64,000 nt of DNA. Origin: Caloramator australicus RC3 (GTDB lineage Bacteria; Bacillota; Clostridia; Clostridiales; Caloramatoraceae). Made by a program: the position numbers and the translations under genes. The DNA is taken from assembly GCF_000297115.1 (NCBI RefSeq), contig NZ_CAKP01000009.1, positions 1 to 64,000 on the forward strand, given 5' to 3'. The stretch's first letter is position 1. The number at the start of each line of letters is the position of its first letter. The notes below the pieces were generated by a model that saw only the letters and a list, made by a program, of their open reading frames with translations, was not told the origin of the DNA and searched no databases. Positions 16,264 to 25,231 of the stretch are shown one piece after another.

Positions 16264-17537
16264 ATATCATTGAGATACTTTTCGATTAAAAGTTCTTGGT
16301 AGGCGGCAAGGCCTGTTTTTTGAATTTCTTCTGCAAGGGCTATGAGTTCTTTTGTTTTTAAATTAGAAAGCTTTTTTAGTCTTTGGGGGCTAATCTTTTT
16401 ATTTGAGATTATCGTTTTATAATCATCAATTCCATATCGCCAAAGGGTTATTTTATCGCCATATCTTTGGATTAATTTGTCGGCTATGAGTAGTCCCTCC
16501 GGATCAAAATCGCCAGAATAATATATTTTATAAACGTTATCCATTAACTTGTCAAGAAGAATTATACTTGCAAGCTTTATTTGTCCATAGGTGCATATCA
16601 AAGCTATCTTTTTCCCCTTTGTCCTTTCTAAGATTTCACTAAACACAGTTGGGTTTTCAAATATATAAACTACTCTTTCAGGTGCAATGATCTTGTCGAT
16701 TTTGGATAGATTATATAAGGATAGCTGCATAGGCTCAGAGTTTTTATAAAATCCTTCCCATCCTTCGTGGAGCTTCCCATCCTTATAGGCTAAAAGCCCG
16801 CTCACTATCGTATAGTTTGACACCTCATCGTCTATTATTCCTGCTCTATACAAAAGTTCTGCTCTTTTTTGAGCATTTTCAGGATATTCTTCCTTTAAAA
16901 AATAAGATATCCCATAAAGCAAAAGCTTTCCCTCATCCCTATCAAAATCAAATGTATGGGGGTTTTTGCTGATATTCGATGAAAAAATCGCAAGCCTTTC
17001 GGTGTTATTTATATCAAAACTCAACCTATTTAACGCCTCACCTGTTAACAATAAAGAATTTTTTAAACCTAATTTATCCCTCTCGTATTTTTGAATAATT
17101 AGTTTGTAGGCGTTTTCCTTTTTATCTAGAACATATTCAAGCCACTCCTTAGCTTTAGTTCCACTAAAACAGCTTAAAATCTCTGAAAAGAATTTTTCCT
17201 TTTCCCTCTCAAGCCTATTTTGTTCCTCTTTTTTGGAAATTATTTTTTCATCGAAATACTCCATCAAAACCCCTTCAAAATCAACGCCGCTAAATCTTGT
17301 GTTTTCTAATGCTTTTAAAAAGTTTTCTATTTTTATCGTCGCGCTTTTTTTATTGTAAAAATCCCTTTTAAAAAACCCCGAAAGAGCGTCCTGCTCTTCA
17401 GGGGTTAGATTATCAAGTTTTATAGAACCGCCTAAGTAGCCTAGCATTCTATATTTTTCCCTTATTTTTTCAAACAGCCTTTTATAGCCTTTATTTGACT
17501 TAAAATATTTTAAGCATTCCTGCTTTATCCTTTCCAT
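16242..17537 (-). CDS. jetD: Wadjet type II nuclease subunit JetD (DUF2399/TIGR02679-like)
   Basis: A 431-aa protein. The N-terminal 200 residues are helical and adaptor-like. The C-terminal half is a TOPRIM-type nuclease with Glu294 in YIFENPTVF and the paired Asp343/Asp345 in YYSGDFDPEGL. In Wadjet systems this subunit cuts plasmid DNA that the SMC complex has recognised by loop extrusion. It is the last gene of the jetA-B-C-D operon, 9 bases after jetC. Its last six residues come from a palindromic repeat, so the exact C-terminus may be recent. Active-site residues look intact. Confidence 0.9.
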   Translation of the reverse strand: MERIKQECLKYFKSNKGYKRLFEKIREKYRMLGYLGGSIKLDNLTPEEQDALSGFFKRDFYNKKSATIKIENFLKALENTRFSGVDFEGVLMEYFDEKIISKKEEQNRLEREKEKFFSEILSCFSGTKAKEWLEYVLDKKENAYKLIIQKYERDKLGLKNSLLLTGEALNRLSFDINNTERLAIFSSNISKNPHTFDFDRDEGKLLLYGISYFLKEEYPENAQKRAELLYRAGIIDDEVSNYTIVSGLLAYKDGKLHEGWEGFYKNSEPMQLSLYNLSKIDKIIAPERVVYIFENPTVFSEILERTKGKKIALICTYGQIKLASIILLDKLMDNVYKIYYSGDFDPEGLLIADKLIQRYGDKITLWRYGIDDYKTIISNKKISPQRLKKLSNLKTKELIALAEEIQKTGLAAYQELLIEKYLNDIGTVREN

Positions 17538-17546
17538 AAAATCCCC

Positions 17547-20500
17547 CTAACAAACAAGTTCCTTAACTTTACCGTTCCAATGGTATCTTATGACGGTAAC
17601 AAAGTCTGCATTATCTTGTCTTATAAGTTCGCATATAGAAAGGGAAGGAACTGTGTCATAATCTCCCCAAAGTATCTGTGAGTTTACAATAAAGTCAAGT
17701 TCAAGTTCCGTTAAGAGCCTAAACATATCCCTAATATTTCTTTCATCGACGCCAGCAAAGGCCTCATCAAGGGATATTATCCTTGGGCAGTCCATCCTTG
17801 CTCCCTCATATCTTGCATAGACGGCTGAAAATAATGGGACATACATCGCCATAGCCTTTTCTCCACCGCTAAATTGGTAAAAGGCATTGTTTGTTAGCTC
17901 CTTTGGATTTTGTCCTGAGCGTTTATAATAAAGTTTAAACTCAAACCATTTCCTATAATCTAAAATTTCCTTTATTATGCTGTGGAAGGATTTTGCTTTA
18001 CCGAGTTCTTCTTGGATCCTTCTTGCTTCGTTTATTTTTGCTCTAAAATGCTGGGAAAGTTTATTTAAATCTTCAATTTTCATTATGCTGCCTTCCTGCC
18101 TTAATAACTCAACAAGCTCGTTAGTATCAAGCTGGTTTTCTCCCTCGGCTTTTTTACTACTCCATCTTAAGCTAAAGGAAAGGCCGCTGGAGGTATCCAT
18201 CGACTCCATCAGTTTATTCATCTTTTTAACCCATTCCTGTGCATGATATATCTTAGACCTTATTTTTTTGCTTATGTTGTTTACCAATATATCCTCAAAG
18301 AGCTGTCTGTCGCTTTCCCTTAAAAGGTTTTCGTTTTCATTTATCCCTTCTTCTATAAATTCTAAAAGGTCATAAAGGTCAACTTCCCTTCCCCTTACCT
18401 TTCCTCTAATTGCAAGACGCTTTGTTTTAAACAGGGCTTCCTTTATATCTTCATCTTCTGTATCGATATTTTTTTCAAAAATAGTATCCATCTTCAAAAT
18501 ATACTCCCTAAGATAGGGGCTGTTCTCGTTAAATTTGGAATAAAGGCTGTTTATATAGTCCTCCCTTTGTTTATCCTCTTGCTTTATTTCTTTTATGATC
18601 CTTTGGGCAAGTTTTATTGTATCTTCATCCTTTGGAGTTTCTATAAAGCCTAATGCATATTCTTCTTTAAAGGCATCTTGATGAAGGTTAAACAATATCT
18701 CTTTTCTTTTTATTTTATTATCAATCTCTTCCAATTCCTTTATAGCTTTAGTGTATCTTTCCTCTTCCTTTGCTCTTTTTTCAACTTCTTTTTCTATAAG
18801 GGAAGGGATTTCCCTAAGGTTTTTAATGCAGTCCTCTATTTCGTTCTTTATTTCTTCATAATTTGAGATTTTTAGCTGTTCCTTTAAGGAGTCTAATAGG
18901 AGCTCCTGCTCCTTTAGTTTTAGCTTTATGCTGTTAAGATCGTATATTATTATTTCAATGTCCTCTTGGATGAGTTTTAGATTTTCTTCTGCTGCCTTTA
19001 AGTTTTCTTTGTTTTGGAGAAATTTTCTATGGGAATTTTCAAGTTCATATAAAAGTTCTCTATATTCCCTTGAAGCTTCTAAGGCGCTTTTGAATGTATC
19101 AAGATCAGCCTTTAGGTTTATTTTATTGGTAAGTTCATAAACCCTTTGCTTGATTTCCTTGAGCCTTTCAAATATTTTGATTTCTTCCTTTTCTTTTATT
19201 GAAATATCCTCTATTGCCTTTTCAAGTTCAAATTCTGCGGCTGTAACAGTGTTTATGGCTATTTTTAAGTCATCTGGCCTTGGGAAGGAATTTAGCTCTT
19301 TTTTTAATATTTCTAATTTTTGATATATCATTTCTAATTCTTCTTTTATTGTTTGGATTTCCCTTTCAAGTTGGCTTTTTTGCTCTTCAAGATCCTTGAT
19401 TATTATCTCTCTATATCTTTTTCTTGCTGAAGAGCCGATGAATTTAACACCTTCAGTTATGTTAGTTTTCCCCTTTAAAATTCCTATAGAATATTCTCCC
19501 TTTTCGTTAAGGTAAGTTGCACTTCCTTCATCTATCATTATGCTCTTAAGGCTGTTTACAATATCCTCCTCTTTAATACCATCAACATCGATCTTGTCAA
19601 CCTTTAAAAATTGAGTTAAATCATGCATAAGATATGCCGGTGAAGGAAAAATATATTTATCTGCCATGTCTTTGTCCATTTCAAAAATCTTTTCTTTATA
19701 TTGCTTAGGAACTATAAGGGCATCAAGAACTCCCATGTCACAAAGGGCAGATTCTATGTAGGATTTTATCTCCTCTGAAAGGCCGTCGACAAAATCCACT
19801 GCTTTATAAAATGGAATAAAGGGGATATTTTCCTTCTTTAACCTTTCTCTGTTTTTTATAACCGCCTCTTTTCTTTCAGGTTCAGGATCTTTTTTGTTTT
19901 TCCACTCAGCAATTTTTTCATTAAGCTCTTTAATTTTTTCTTCAAGACTTTCTTTTTGAAATTTTAATTTTAAAATTTGGCTGTTTAAAAGGAACTCGAC
20001 TTTATTAAACTCATCCCTTAAAAGGACAATAACTTCATCAAAGCTGCTGTCTTTGTTAAAATTATTTATAACCTGTGAAATTTTTACTAATGTTTCATCG
20101 GATAATATTAGTTCGTTGTTTTCTTTATGCCATTTGTAGATTTTTTCTATAAGTTCCTCTTTAATTTCCTCCAATAAAAGCTTTGCTTCATCTAACTTCT
20201 TTTCCTTATAATCTTTTTCCTGCTTTGCCCTTTCTAATACCTTTAGAGCTTCATCATAAAGTTTATTTATCCTTTCAAGTTCCTCTATTCCTTCTTTTGC
20301 CTCCTCTAAGTTTTTTATGTGTTTCGATAATTTTTCCTTAACAAAGCTAAAGTTGTATTCTACTTCTATATTGTTTTTTAGCTCATCCTTTAAAAATACC
20401 TGCTCATCAAAGTCAAATTCAAGGTATAAATCGTCCATTTGAAGGATTATATCCTCTACCTTTTTTAATAGAATTTCCTTATTATCCTTTAATTTGTTTA

Positions 20501-21620
20501 ACTCAAATTGTAGCTGTCTTTCCCTTTGTCTTTTGGTTTCTTCTTGGGAAATCTTTTCATGCTTTTGTTTTTTAAGGCTTTCTATAAAGTCCTCAACTTC
20601 TTTTATTTTTTCTTTAATTTTGAGGCTGTCATGGACCTCAAGCTGCCTTTTTTTGTTTTCATAGAAGGCTTGTTTTATTTTAAGTTCATCAATATTTTTA
20701 GAAGCCGTTTCAAATTCTTTTTTTGAGTTTTCCTTTGACCCTTCAAGCTCTTGTTTATTTTTTAGAAGTTTCTGATATTCATTGTATATGTTGATTAGAT
20801 TTTTAGCCTTATCAAGAAGCATAAAGCGGTTGTATTTATCGTAAACATCCTTTATCTTCTCTGCAGCTTTTTTGCTTTCCTTAAGCTCATCCAGCCTTAT
20901 TTTTATGTTATCCATATTTTCAATGGCCTCTGACATAGGCCTTAAATCGTCGTCTGATAGGGGCTGAAGAGAATTTTCAAGTATTTCGTATATAACTGTA
21001 GGTCTAAACTCCTTTGAAAGCTTAGGTGAACGAAGCTGAACTAAGAGTTTTATAAGTTCGTCGTAGTCGTCGATGTCTTCGTAGCCGAATAATAGATCGT
21101 TGACCATTTTCATGTAATCCTTTTGCGCTTCTACTACCCTTCCACCGCCTCCTATTCTATTTTCCAGCTCTTTTTTGCTAAGTGGGACCTTATCTCCGAT
21201 GTCTTTATAAAGGAAAAAATTATGGCCTATCCTTCTTCCATCGGTTATGGCAAAGCCCCATGATTGGATGGGTTTTCCCCTTTGGGCTTTAAAACCCATT
21301 CCTATTGTAATATAATTTCCGCTCTCCTTCTTTTTAAATTCCATATAAAGATACGAAGTCCTTTCTTCGAGTTCTGACCCCTCATCTCCTAAAAGATAGT
21401 TTTCAATCCTTCTTGCCTTTGAGCCAAAGGGATCAAGCCTTTCGGGGCTCTTGTTCCCGTCAAGCAAAAGGGGGATAAAGCTTTGCATTGTTACGGATTT
21501 TCCAGAGCCGTTTGCCCCTCTTAAAAGTAGCCTTCCGTCAGAAAAATTAAATTCCTCTTCATCGTAATACCAGAAGTTTATAAGGCCTGCCCTTTCTATT
21601 ATCCATCTATTTTGCTTCAT
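17547..21620 (-). CDS. jetC: Wadjet type II SMC/MukB-like ATPase JetC (TIGR02680-like)
   Basis: A 1357-aa SMC-type motor. Walker A GANGSGKS is at residues 35-42. Long charged coiled coils fill about 230-570 and 715-1000, with a globular hinge-like part near 590-715 (EEIKSYIESALCDMGVLDALIV). The C-terminal head has the ABC signature SGGEK at 1251-1255 and Walker B RIISLDEAF at 1280-1288. It extrudes and senses small circular DNA for cleavage by JetD. Its start overlaps jetB by 14 bases, showing tight coupling. All ATPase motifs are present, so it should be functional. Confidence 0.93.
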   Translation of the reverse strand: MKQNRWIIERAGLINFWYYDEEEFNFSDGRLLLRGANGSGKSVTMQSFIPLLLDGNKSPERLDPFGSKARRIENYLLGDEGSELEERTSYLYMEFKKKESGNYITIGMGFKAQRGKPIQSWGFAITDGRRIGHNFFLYKDIGDKVPLSKKELENRIGGGGRVVEAQKDYMKMVNDLLFGYEDIDDYDELIKLLVQLRSPKLSKEFRPTVIYEILENSLQPLSDDDLRPMSEAIENMDNIKIRLDELKESKKAAEKIKDVYDKYNRFMLLDKAKNLINIYNEYQKLLKNKQELEGSKENSKKEFETASKNIDELKIKQAFYENKKRQLEVHDSLKIKEKIKEVEDFIESLKKQKHEKISQEETKRQRERQLQFELNKLKDNKEILLKKVEDIILQMDDLYLEFDFDEQVFLKDELKNNIEVEYNFSFVKEKLSKHIKNLEEAKEGIEELERINKLYDEALKVLERAKQEKDYKEKKLDEAKLLLEEIKEELIEKIYKWHKENNELILSDETLVKISQVINNFNKDSSFDEVIVLLRDEFNKVEFLLNSQILKLKFQKESLEEKIKELNEKIAEWKNKKDPEPERKEAVIKNRERLKKENIPFIPFYKAVDFVDGLSEEIKSYIESALCDMGVLDALIVPKQYKEKIFEMDKDMADKYIFPSPAYLMHDLTQFLKVDKIDVDGIKEEDIVNSLKSIMIDEGSATYLNEKGEYSIGILKGKTNITEGVKFIGSSARKRYREIIIKDLEEQKSQLEREIQTIKEELEMIYQKLEILKKELNSFPRPDDLKIAINTVTAAEFELEKAIEDISIKEKEEIKIFERLKEIKQRVYELTNKINLKADLDTFKSALEASREYRELLYELENSHRKFLQNKENLKAAEENLKLIQEDIEIIIYDLNSIKLKLKEQELLLDSLKEQLKISNYEEIKNEIEDCIKNLREIPSLIEKEVEKRAKEEERYTKAIKELEEIDNKIKRKEILFNLHQDAFKEEYALGFIETPKDEDTIKLAQRIIKEIKQEDKQREDYINSLYSKFNENSPYLREYILKMDTIFEKNIDTEDEDIKEALFKTKRLAIRGKVRGREVDLYDLLEFIEEGINENENLLRESDRQLFEDILVNNISKKIRSKIYHAQEWVKKMNKLMESMDTSSGLSFSLRWSSKKAEGENQLDTNELVELLRQEGSIMKIEDLNKLSQHFRAKINEARRIQEELGKAKSFHSIIKEILDYRKWFEFKLYYKRSGQNPKELTNNAFYQFSGGEKAMAMYVPLFSAVYARYEGARMDCPRIISLDEAFAGVDERNIRDMFRLLTELELDFIVNSQILWGDYDTVPSLSICELIRQDNADFVTVIRYHWNGKVKELVC

Positions 21621-22767
21621 CTAAAGCCACCTCCCTTTCCATTTCCTTTGAATAAAAATCATCGGGATAACGTCCTACAACCTTACCGCACAGAGGTAAA
21701 ATTTTTATTTCCTTTTCGCTTACTTTTATCATGTTAAGCATCTCCATAAAGTGTATTATTTCGTTATACAATTTTTCAAAATCCATTTCCCTATACTCTT
21801 TGCTCCAGCCTGCTGAGTTTAAGGCCTTTAGTTCTTTGACCATCGTTTCAAAAAAAGGCTTTGAAATGGTTATTATATCATCGTTGTCCGGCTTTAGCTT
21901 TCCTGTTTTAACCATATTGGTTATCATATAATTCATTTGAAGTATTATATCATTAAGGGTTGTCCCATCTGGAAATATGCTTTTATATGTTTTGTTTTGG
22001 GGTAGCACAACCATTGCACAATTTTTGTGAACATGAAGCTCTAGGCCTAAATATTTTTCAAGGTCGTTCTCTATTGAGCTTCTTTGCTTTTTGATGTAGT
22101 CAAAATCAGGATCAAAATCCCCTTCTTTATAGACGACAGGCGACATTAAAAGTTTTCTATAGGCTCTTTGGCGCCTTATGACGCCTTTGTCTTTATCTAT
22201 ATCTAATTCCTCTTCCTTTTCAAAGTCCTTATATGAAGTGTAGTTTAATATATTCATTGAAAAGCTCCTTGTAAAATATCTTGAAAGGCCTGTATTTTCG
22301 TATAGAACTTCGGTTGATGCATCGTTTGTAAATTTTGATTCATCACCATCGTCCACCTTAAGCATCCCCATTTTTGTTGCAAAACGCAACACTTTAACAA
22401 GGCTTTTTCTATGTCTAAATAGGGTCCAATCTATCTTTTCACCTGGATAATTTGCCTCGATAAACTCTGTTATACTTGATAAAACAAACTGCTCCTCTTT
22501 GCCCTTGTCCTCTAAAAACATTAAAAGAAGGCATAAAAAAGCATATTCCATAGGACTATCAAACTCCTGTATTCCCATCCAGGCTTCTGCCTTCCCTGGA
22601 ATTTTTTCAAGTTTAATAAGCTGTGTATTTTGGATGATATGGTATCCAAGTTTTTCAGCTAAAAAGTTTTTAAATTCAGGAATGGCATCTTTAATTTGAT
22701 AAAAAAGCTCCTTATCTTCATCTTTTATTATCCAAAAATTATCGAGAAGTAACTCAAGTTCCTTCAT
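21607..22767 (-). CDS. jetB: Wadjet type II subunit JetB (DUF2398/TIGR02678-like)
   Basis: A 386-aa protein matching the third member of the conserved TIGR02677-02680 cassette by order, size and sequence character (CLLLMFLEDKGKEEQFVLSSI, RQRAYRKLLMSPVVY, GRYPDDFY). In type II Wadjet it is the MukE-like winged-helix partner that binds the kleisin-like JetA and the SMC heads. AAGGAGAG lies before the ATG. The gene begins just after a palindromic repeat and overlaps jetC by 14 bases. Confidence 0.85.
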   Translation of the reverse strand: MKELELLLDNFWIIKDEDKELFYQIKDAIPEFKNFLAEKLGYHIIQNTQLIKLEKIPGKAEAWMGIQEFDSPMEYAFLCLLLMFLEDKGKEEQFVLSSITEFIEANYPGEKIDWTLFRHRKSLVKVLRFATKMGMLKVDDGDESKFTNDASTEVLYENTGLSRYFTRSFSMNILNYTSYKDFEKEEELDIDKDKGVIRRQRAYRKLLMSPVVYKEGDFDPDFDYIKKQRSSIENDLEKYLGLELHVHKNCAMVVLPQNKTYKSIFPDGTTLNDIILQMNYMITNMVKTGKLKPDNDDIITISKPFFETMVKELKALNSAGWSKEYREMDFEKLYNEIIHFMEMLNMIKVSEKEIKILPLCGKVVGRYPDDFYSKEMEREVALDEAK

Positions 22768-22782
22768 CCTTAACTCTCCTTT

Positions 22783-22808
22783 GGGGACGTTTCTTATGAA
22801 CCGTCCCT
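22783..22808. repeat. GGGACG palindromic repeat inside the Wadjet operon
   Basis: GGGGACGTTTC and its partner GAACCGTCCCT face each other with a minimal loop between jetA and jetB. The right arm provides the last codons of jetA (RDGS and TAA). Because this lies inside an operon, any terminator effect would lower jetB, jetC and jetD relative to jetA. Confidence 0.8.
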
Positions 22809-24281
22809 AAAAATTATTTTAAAGGCTGGCATTGTAAATTCACCATCATCGCAAACTATTGTGCATTTTTGGTTTGGTAGGTCTGGTGGGACTATTTTGT
22901 ATTTTATTCCAGTCTCAGTTTTTGATGTAAAATCGGGAGAATTCAGCCCCTTTGATAGCCACCTTAAAAGGGATATTCTAATACTTTGTGGAATTTTAGG
23001 AAGGTTTGAAAAGTCAATAATCCCGTTTTTTATGTAGTTTTGTATTAATTCCTGTTCCTGCTGTCTTGATTTTAGTATATTTTGTAGAGTAATCTCCTTT
23101 TTTTCAAGGTTGCTTTTTATTGGGCTTCTTTCGGACTTTTCTTTGTAGTTTCTAATCTTAGGCTTTATAATGTAAAGGCTTGGTATTTCATCATAGGGGC
23201 TTGAGTTTATACTTTCGGTGCTTCTTGGGGCATTTGTTTTTATATGGTAAGGGTTAAATATGCCAAAGCAAAGGGCCGAAAGTTTGTGGGCTTCGTTAAT
23301 ATCCTTGCAGGTTGTAAATAGCTGGGCAAGTTTTTTGTATTCCTCTTTGCGGTTTGCTGCACTGTTTCGGCTCTCTGAAATTTGTGCCGCATATCGGGTT
23401 ATTTTTCGTATTATTTCATTGGTGATGTCAAGAAGCCTTGTGGCTTCACTTTCTTTGGCATTTGAAGGCAAAAACCAATTTTTAATGTTTCTCCATTTTG
23501 ATTCGATGTTTTCCTTTATTTCCTCTTCTGTTGCCTCGTTGTTTATTTTGGGTATTGACTTTTCATGTAAAAAAATCTTTAAAAGCAAAGCATTTTCCGT
23601 ATGTTCATTTATTTGTTTTAGTATGCCTTCAATTGAAATTATGTGCTGTTGAAGCTCCTTTATGAAGTTTCTAAGGTATTCTATGAATTTATCCTTGTAT
23701 AGTAGAAAGGCGCTTGTCTTCATCATCTCCTCAGCCTTTAGACTATAAAAGGAGCCAAGATAATCTTTGTAGTTTTTATTAAGCCTCTCAAAGTCGCTGT
23801 TTAAGTCCTTCCACCACTGGTTAGCCACTTTTTCATCGGAATTTATTATTTGCGGGATTTTTATAAAGGCTTCTTTTATTCTTTCAAGTAGTGACGGTTC
23901 AAGGGAGGCTGTCTCAACATGCAAGGTTTCAAGCTTGATAATCATTCTTTCGATTTCAATGGAATAATCAGAAATTTGGTATCTAAATTGTTTGTTTTTA
24001 AACTCTTCAACCGATGAAACTTTTGAGGTATCTTGAACAGGAATTAAATTTTTCCATTGAACAAGGTTGTCAAGGTCCTGCTTTAGCTGCTCCATCGTGT
24101 AATCCTCAAATTGGCTATGTTTTTTGAGCTCTTCAAATACATCCTCCTTGTATAGCCAATACTTCATTCTTTCATATTGAAGGTAGAAAAAACGCATAAT
24201 AACCCTATATCGCGAGGCATTTTCTGCCGTTAAATATCTTACTTCATCTATCTGTTTTTGAAGTTTAGCATTGATTTCCAA
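22794..24281 (-). CDS. jetA: Wadjet type II kleisin-like subunit JetA (DUF2397/TIGR02677-like)
   Basis: A 495-aa mostly helical protein, first gene of the four-gene operon. The N-terminus (YLTAENASRYRVIMRFFYLQYE, LYKEDVFEEL) is the typical winged-helix start of DUF2397 proteins. The middle is long helices that can bridge SMC heads, and the C-terminus is a small domain ending in TMPAFKIIF. It starts at TTG with GGCGGTG upstream, so translation may be modest. The last residues RDGS and the stop come from the palindromic repeat. Confidence 0.85.
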   Translation of the reverse strand: MEINAKLQKQIDEVRYLTAENASRYRVIMRFFYLQYERMKYWLYKEDVFEELKKHSQFEDYTMEQLKQDLDNLVQWKNLIPVQDTSKVSSVEEFKNKQFRYQISDYSIEIERMIIKLETLHVETASLEPSLLERIKEAFIKIPQIINSDEKVANQWWKDLNSDFERLNKNYKDYLGSFYSLKAEEMMKTSAFLLYKDKFIEYLRNFIKELQQHIISIEGILKQINEHTENALLLKIFLHEKSIPKINNEATEEEIKENIESKWRNIKNWFLPSNAKESEATRLLDITNEIIRKITRYAAQISESRNSAANRKEEYKKLAQLFTTCKDINEAHKLSALCFGIFNPYHIKTNAPRSTESINSSPYDEIPSLYIIKPKIRNYKEKSERSPIKSNLEKKEITLQNILKSRQQEQELIQNYIKNGIIDFSNLPKIPQSIRISLLRWLSKGLNSPDFTSKTETGIKYKIVPPDLPNQKCTIVCDDGEFTMPAFKIIFRDGS

Positions 24282-24330
24282 AGTATCACCGCCTATTTGA
24301 AGGTTTCCCTTTAAATTTTATCACAAGTTT

Positions 24331-24396
24331 AGGGACGGTTCATTAGTTTTATAAATTTTGCTGGTTAAAAAGTGATAATTTTAATGAACCGTCCCT
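24331..24396. repeat. GGGACGGTTC palindromic repeat upstream of the Wadjet operon
   Basis: A long-loop copy: AGGGACGGTTCATTAG on the left, TAATGAACCGTCCCT on the right, about 35 AT-rich bases between. It lies after the L25 gene on the minus strand and before jetA, so it can terminate L25 transcription and mark the left boundary of the Wadjet cassette. Confidence 0.85.
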
Positions 24397-24410
24397 TTTT
24401 AAGCAGGCAG

Positions 24411-25016
24411 CTATTCGATGCTGCCATCAGCATGAACTACTATTTCCTTTTCAACTTCTTCAGCTTCCCTTACAGTCTCGCCTGCTTTTACAAGGGTTGC
24501 AAGGAGCATGTTAGGCGGTGCAATTATGGAAATCTCCTCAGAAACCTCAAGGTCAGCAACTGTGATTTTATCCTTGTTAAGATTGGTTATATCTACAGAA
24601 AGATATTTAGGAACTTTATCTACGCTGCACTCCACTTCAACTTCGTCTTGAACCTTTTGAATAACAGCGTTCATGTTTCTTAAGTATTCTTCTCCCTTTA
24701 TAACTATCGGAACCCTTGCATGAACTTTTTCCTTTTCGTTTACTTTGTAAAGGTCTATATGTAGAACTTTTTGGCTTACTGGATCCTTTTGGACTTCCTT
24801 TATCATGGCTTTATAGTTTTTACCATCAACATCAACATCTACAATGCCGTGTTCGCCTACTTTTCTAAGGACGCTACAGACCTCAAGCTCACCAAACTCA
24901 ACCAACATATTGTTTATATCCCTTCCGTAAAGGTTAGCAGGAACATGACCTGTTCTTCTTAATTTATGGGTATCACCCTTTGTATTATGTTCCCTAAGAT
25001 GCGCATGTAAAATCAT
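24411..25016 (-). CDS. ctc: Ribosomal protein bL25 / general stress protein Ctc
   Basis: A 201-aa two-domain TL5/CTC-type L25. The N-terminal 5S rRNA-binding domain (RRTGHVPANLYGRD, YKAMIKEVQKDPVSQKVLHIDLYKV) is followed by a beta-rich C-terminal domain (VPIVIKGEE, LSVDITNLNKDKITVADLEV) and an acidic tail. It binds 5S rRNA in the large subunit. In Bacillus the homologue Ctc is stress-induced. The leader can fold so that the ribosome site is hidden in a perfect 10-bp stem (25024-25050). Confidence 0.93.
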   Translation of the reverse strand: MILHAHLREHNTKGDTHKLRRTGHVPANLYGRDINNMLVEFGELEVCSVLRKVGEHGIVDVDVDGKNYKAMIKEVQKDPVSQKVLHIDLYKVNEKEKVHARVPIVIKGEEYLRNMNAVIQKVQDEVEVECSVDKVPKYLSVDITNLNKDKITVADLEVSEEISIIAPPNMLLATLVKAGETVREAEEVEKEIVVHADGSIE

Positions 25017-25023
25017 CCTATCC

Positions 25024-25050
25024 CTCCTTAAAGTTTTATCCTTTAAGGAG
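25024..25050 (-). promoter_or_regulatory. Leader hairpin covering the ctc ribosome site
   Basis: CTCCTTAAAG (25024-25033) is exactly complementary to CTTTAAGGAG (25041-25050), with a 7-nt loop. On the minus-strand mRNA the 3' arm contains the AAGGAG ribosome site, 8 bases before the ATG. Folding would mask the site. This could serve feedback control or temperature-dependent translation of L25. Confidence 0.5.
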
Positions 25051-25078
25051 TATTTCCATTTTTTGATGTTTTATTCTT

Positions 25079-25118
25079 GGGGACGGTTCTTTAGTTTTAT
25101 AAATAATGAACCGTCCCT
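25079..25118. repeat. GGGACGGTTC palindromic repeat upstream of ctc
   Basis: GGGGACGGTTCTTTAG is paired with AATGAACCGTCCCT around a short AT loop. It lies between the divergent ctc and decarboxylase genes, about 40 bases from the decarboxylase promoter. Here it is not at a gene end, so a terminator role is not obvious. Confidence 0.85.
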
Positions 25119-25160
25119 ATCATAAATTTTAAAATTTAACGCAAACTTAATATAAAACAA

Positions 25161-25189
25161 TTGCATTCTATAAAACATTGAACTATAAT
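25161..25189 (+). promoter_or_regulatory. Sigma-A-type promoter of the decarboxylase gene
   Basis: TTGCAT (25161-25166) and TATAAT (25184-25189) are separated by 17 bases, a near-consensus housekeeping promoter about 45 bases before the start codon. Confidence 0.75.
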
Positions 25190-25231
25190 ATAATTCGTTT
25201 AAATTTTTTATGAAAGAGGGTGCATATCACA

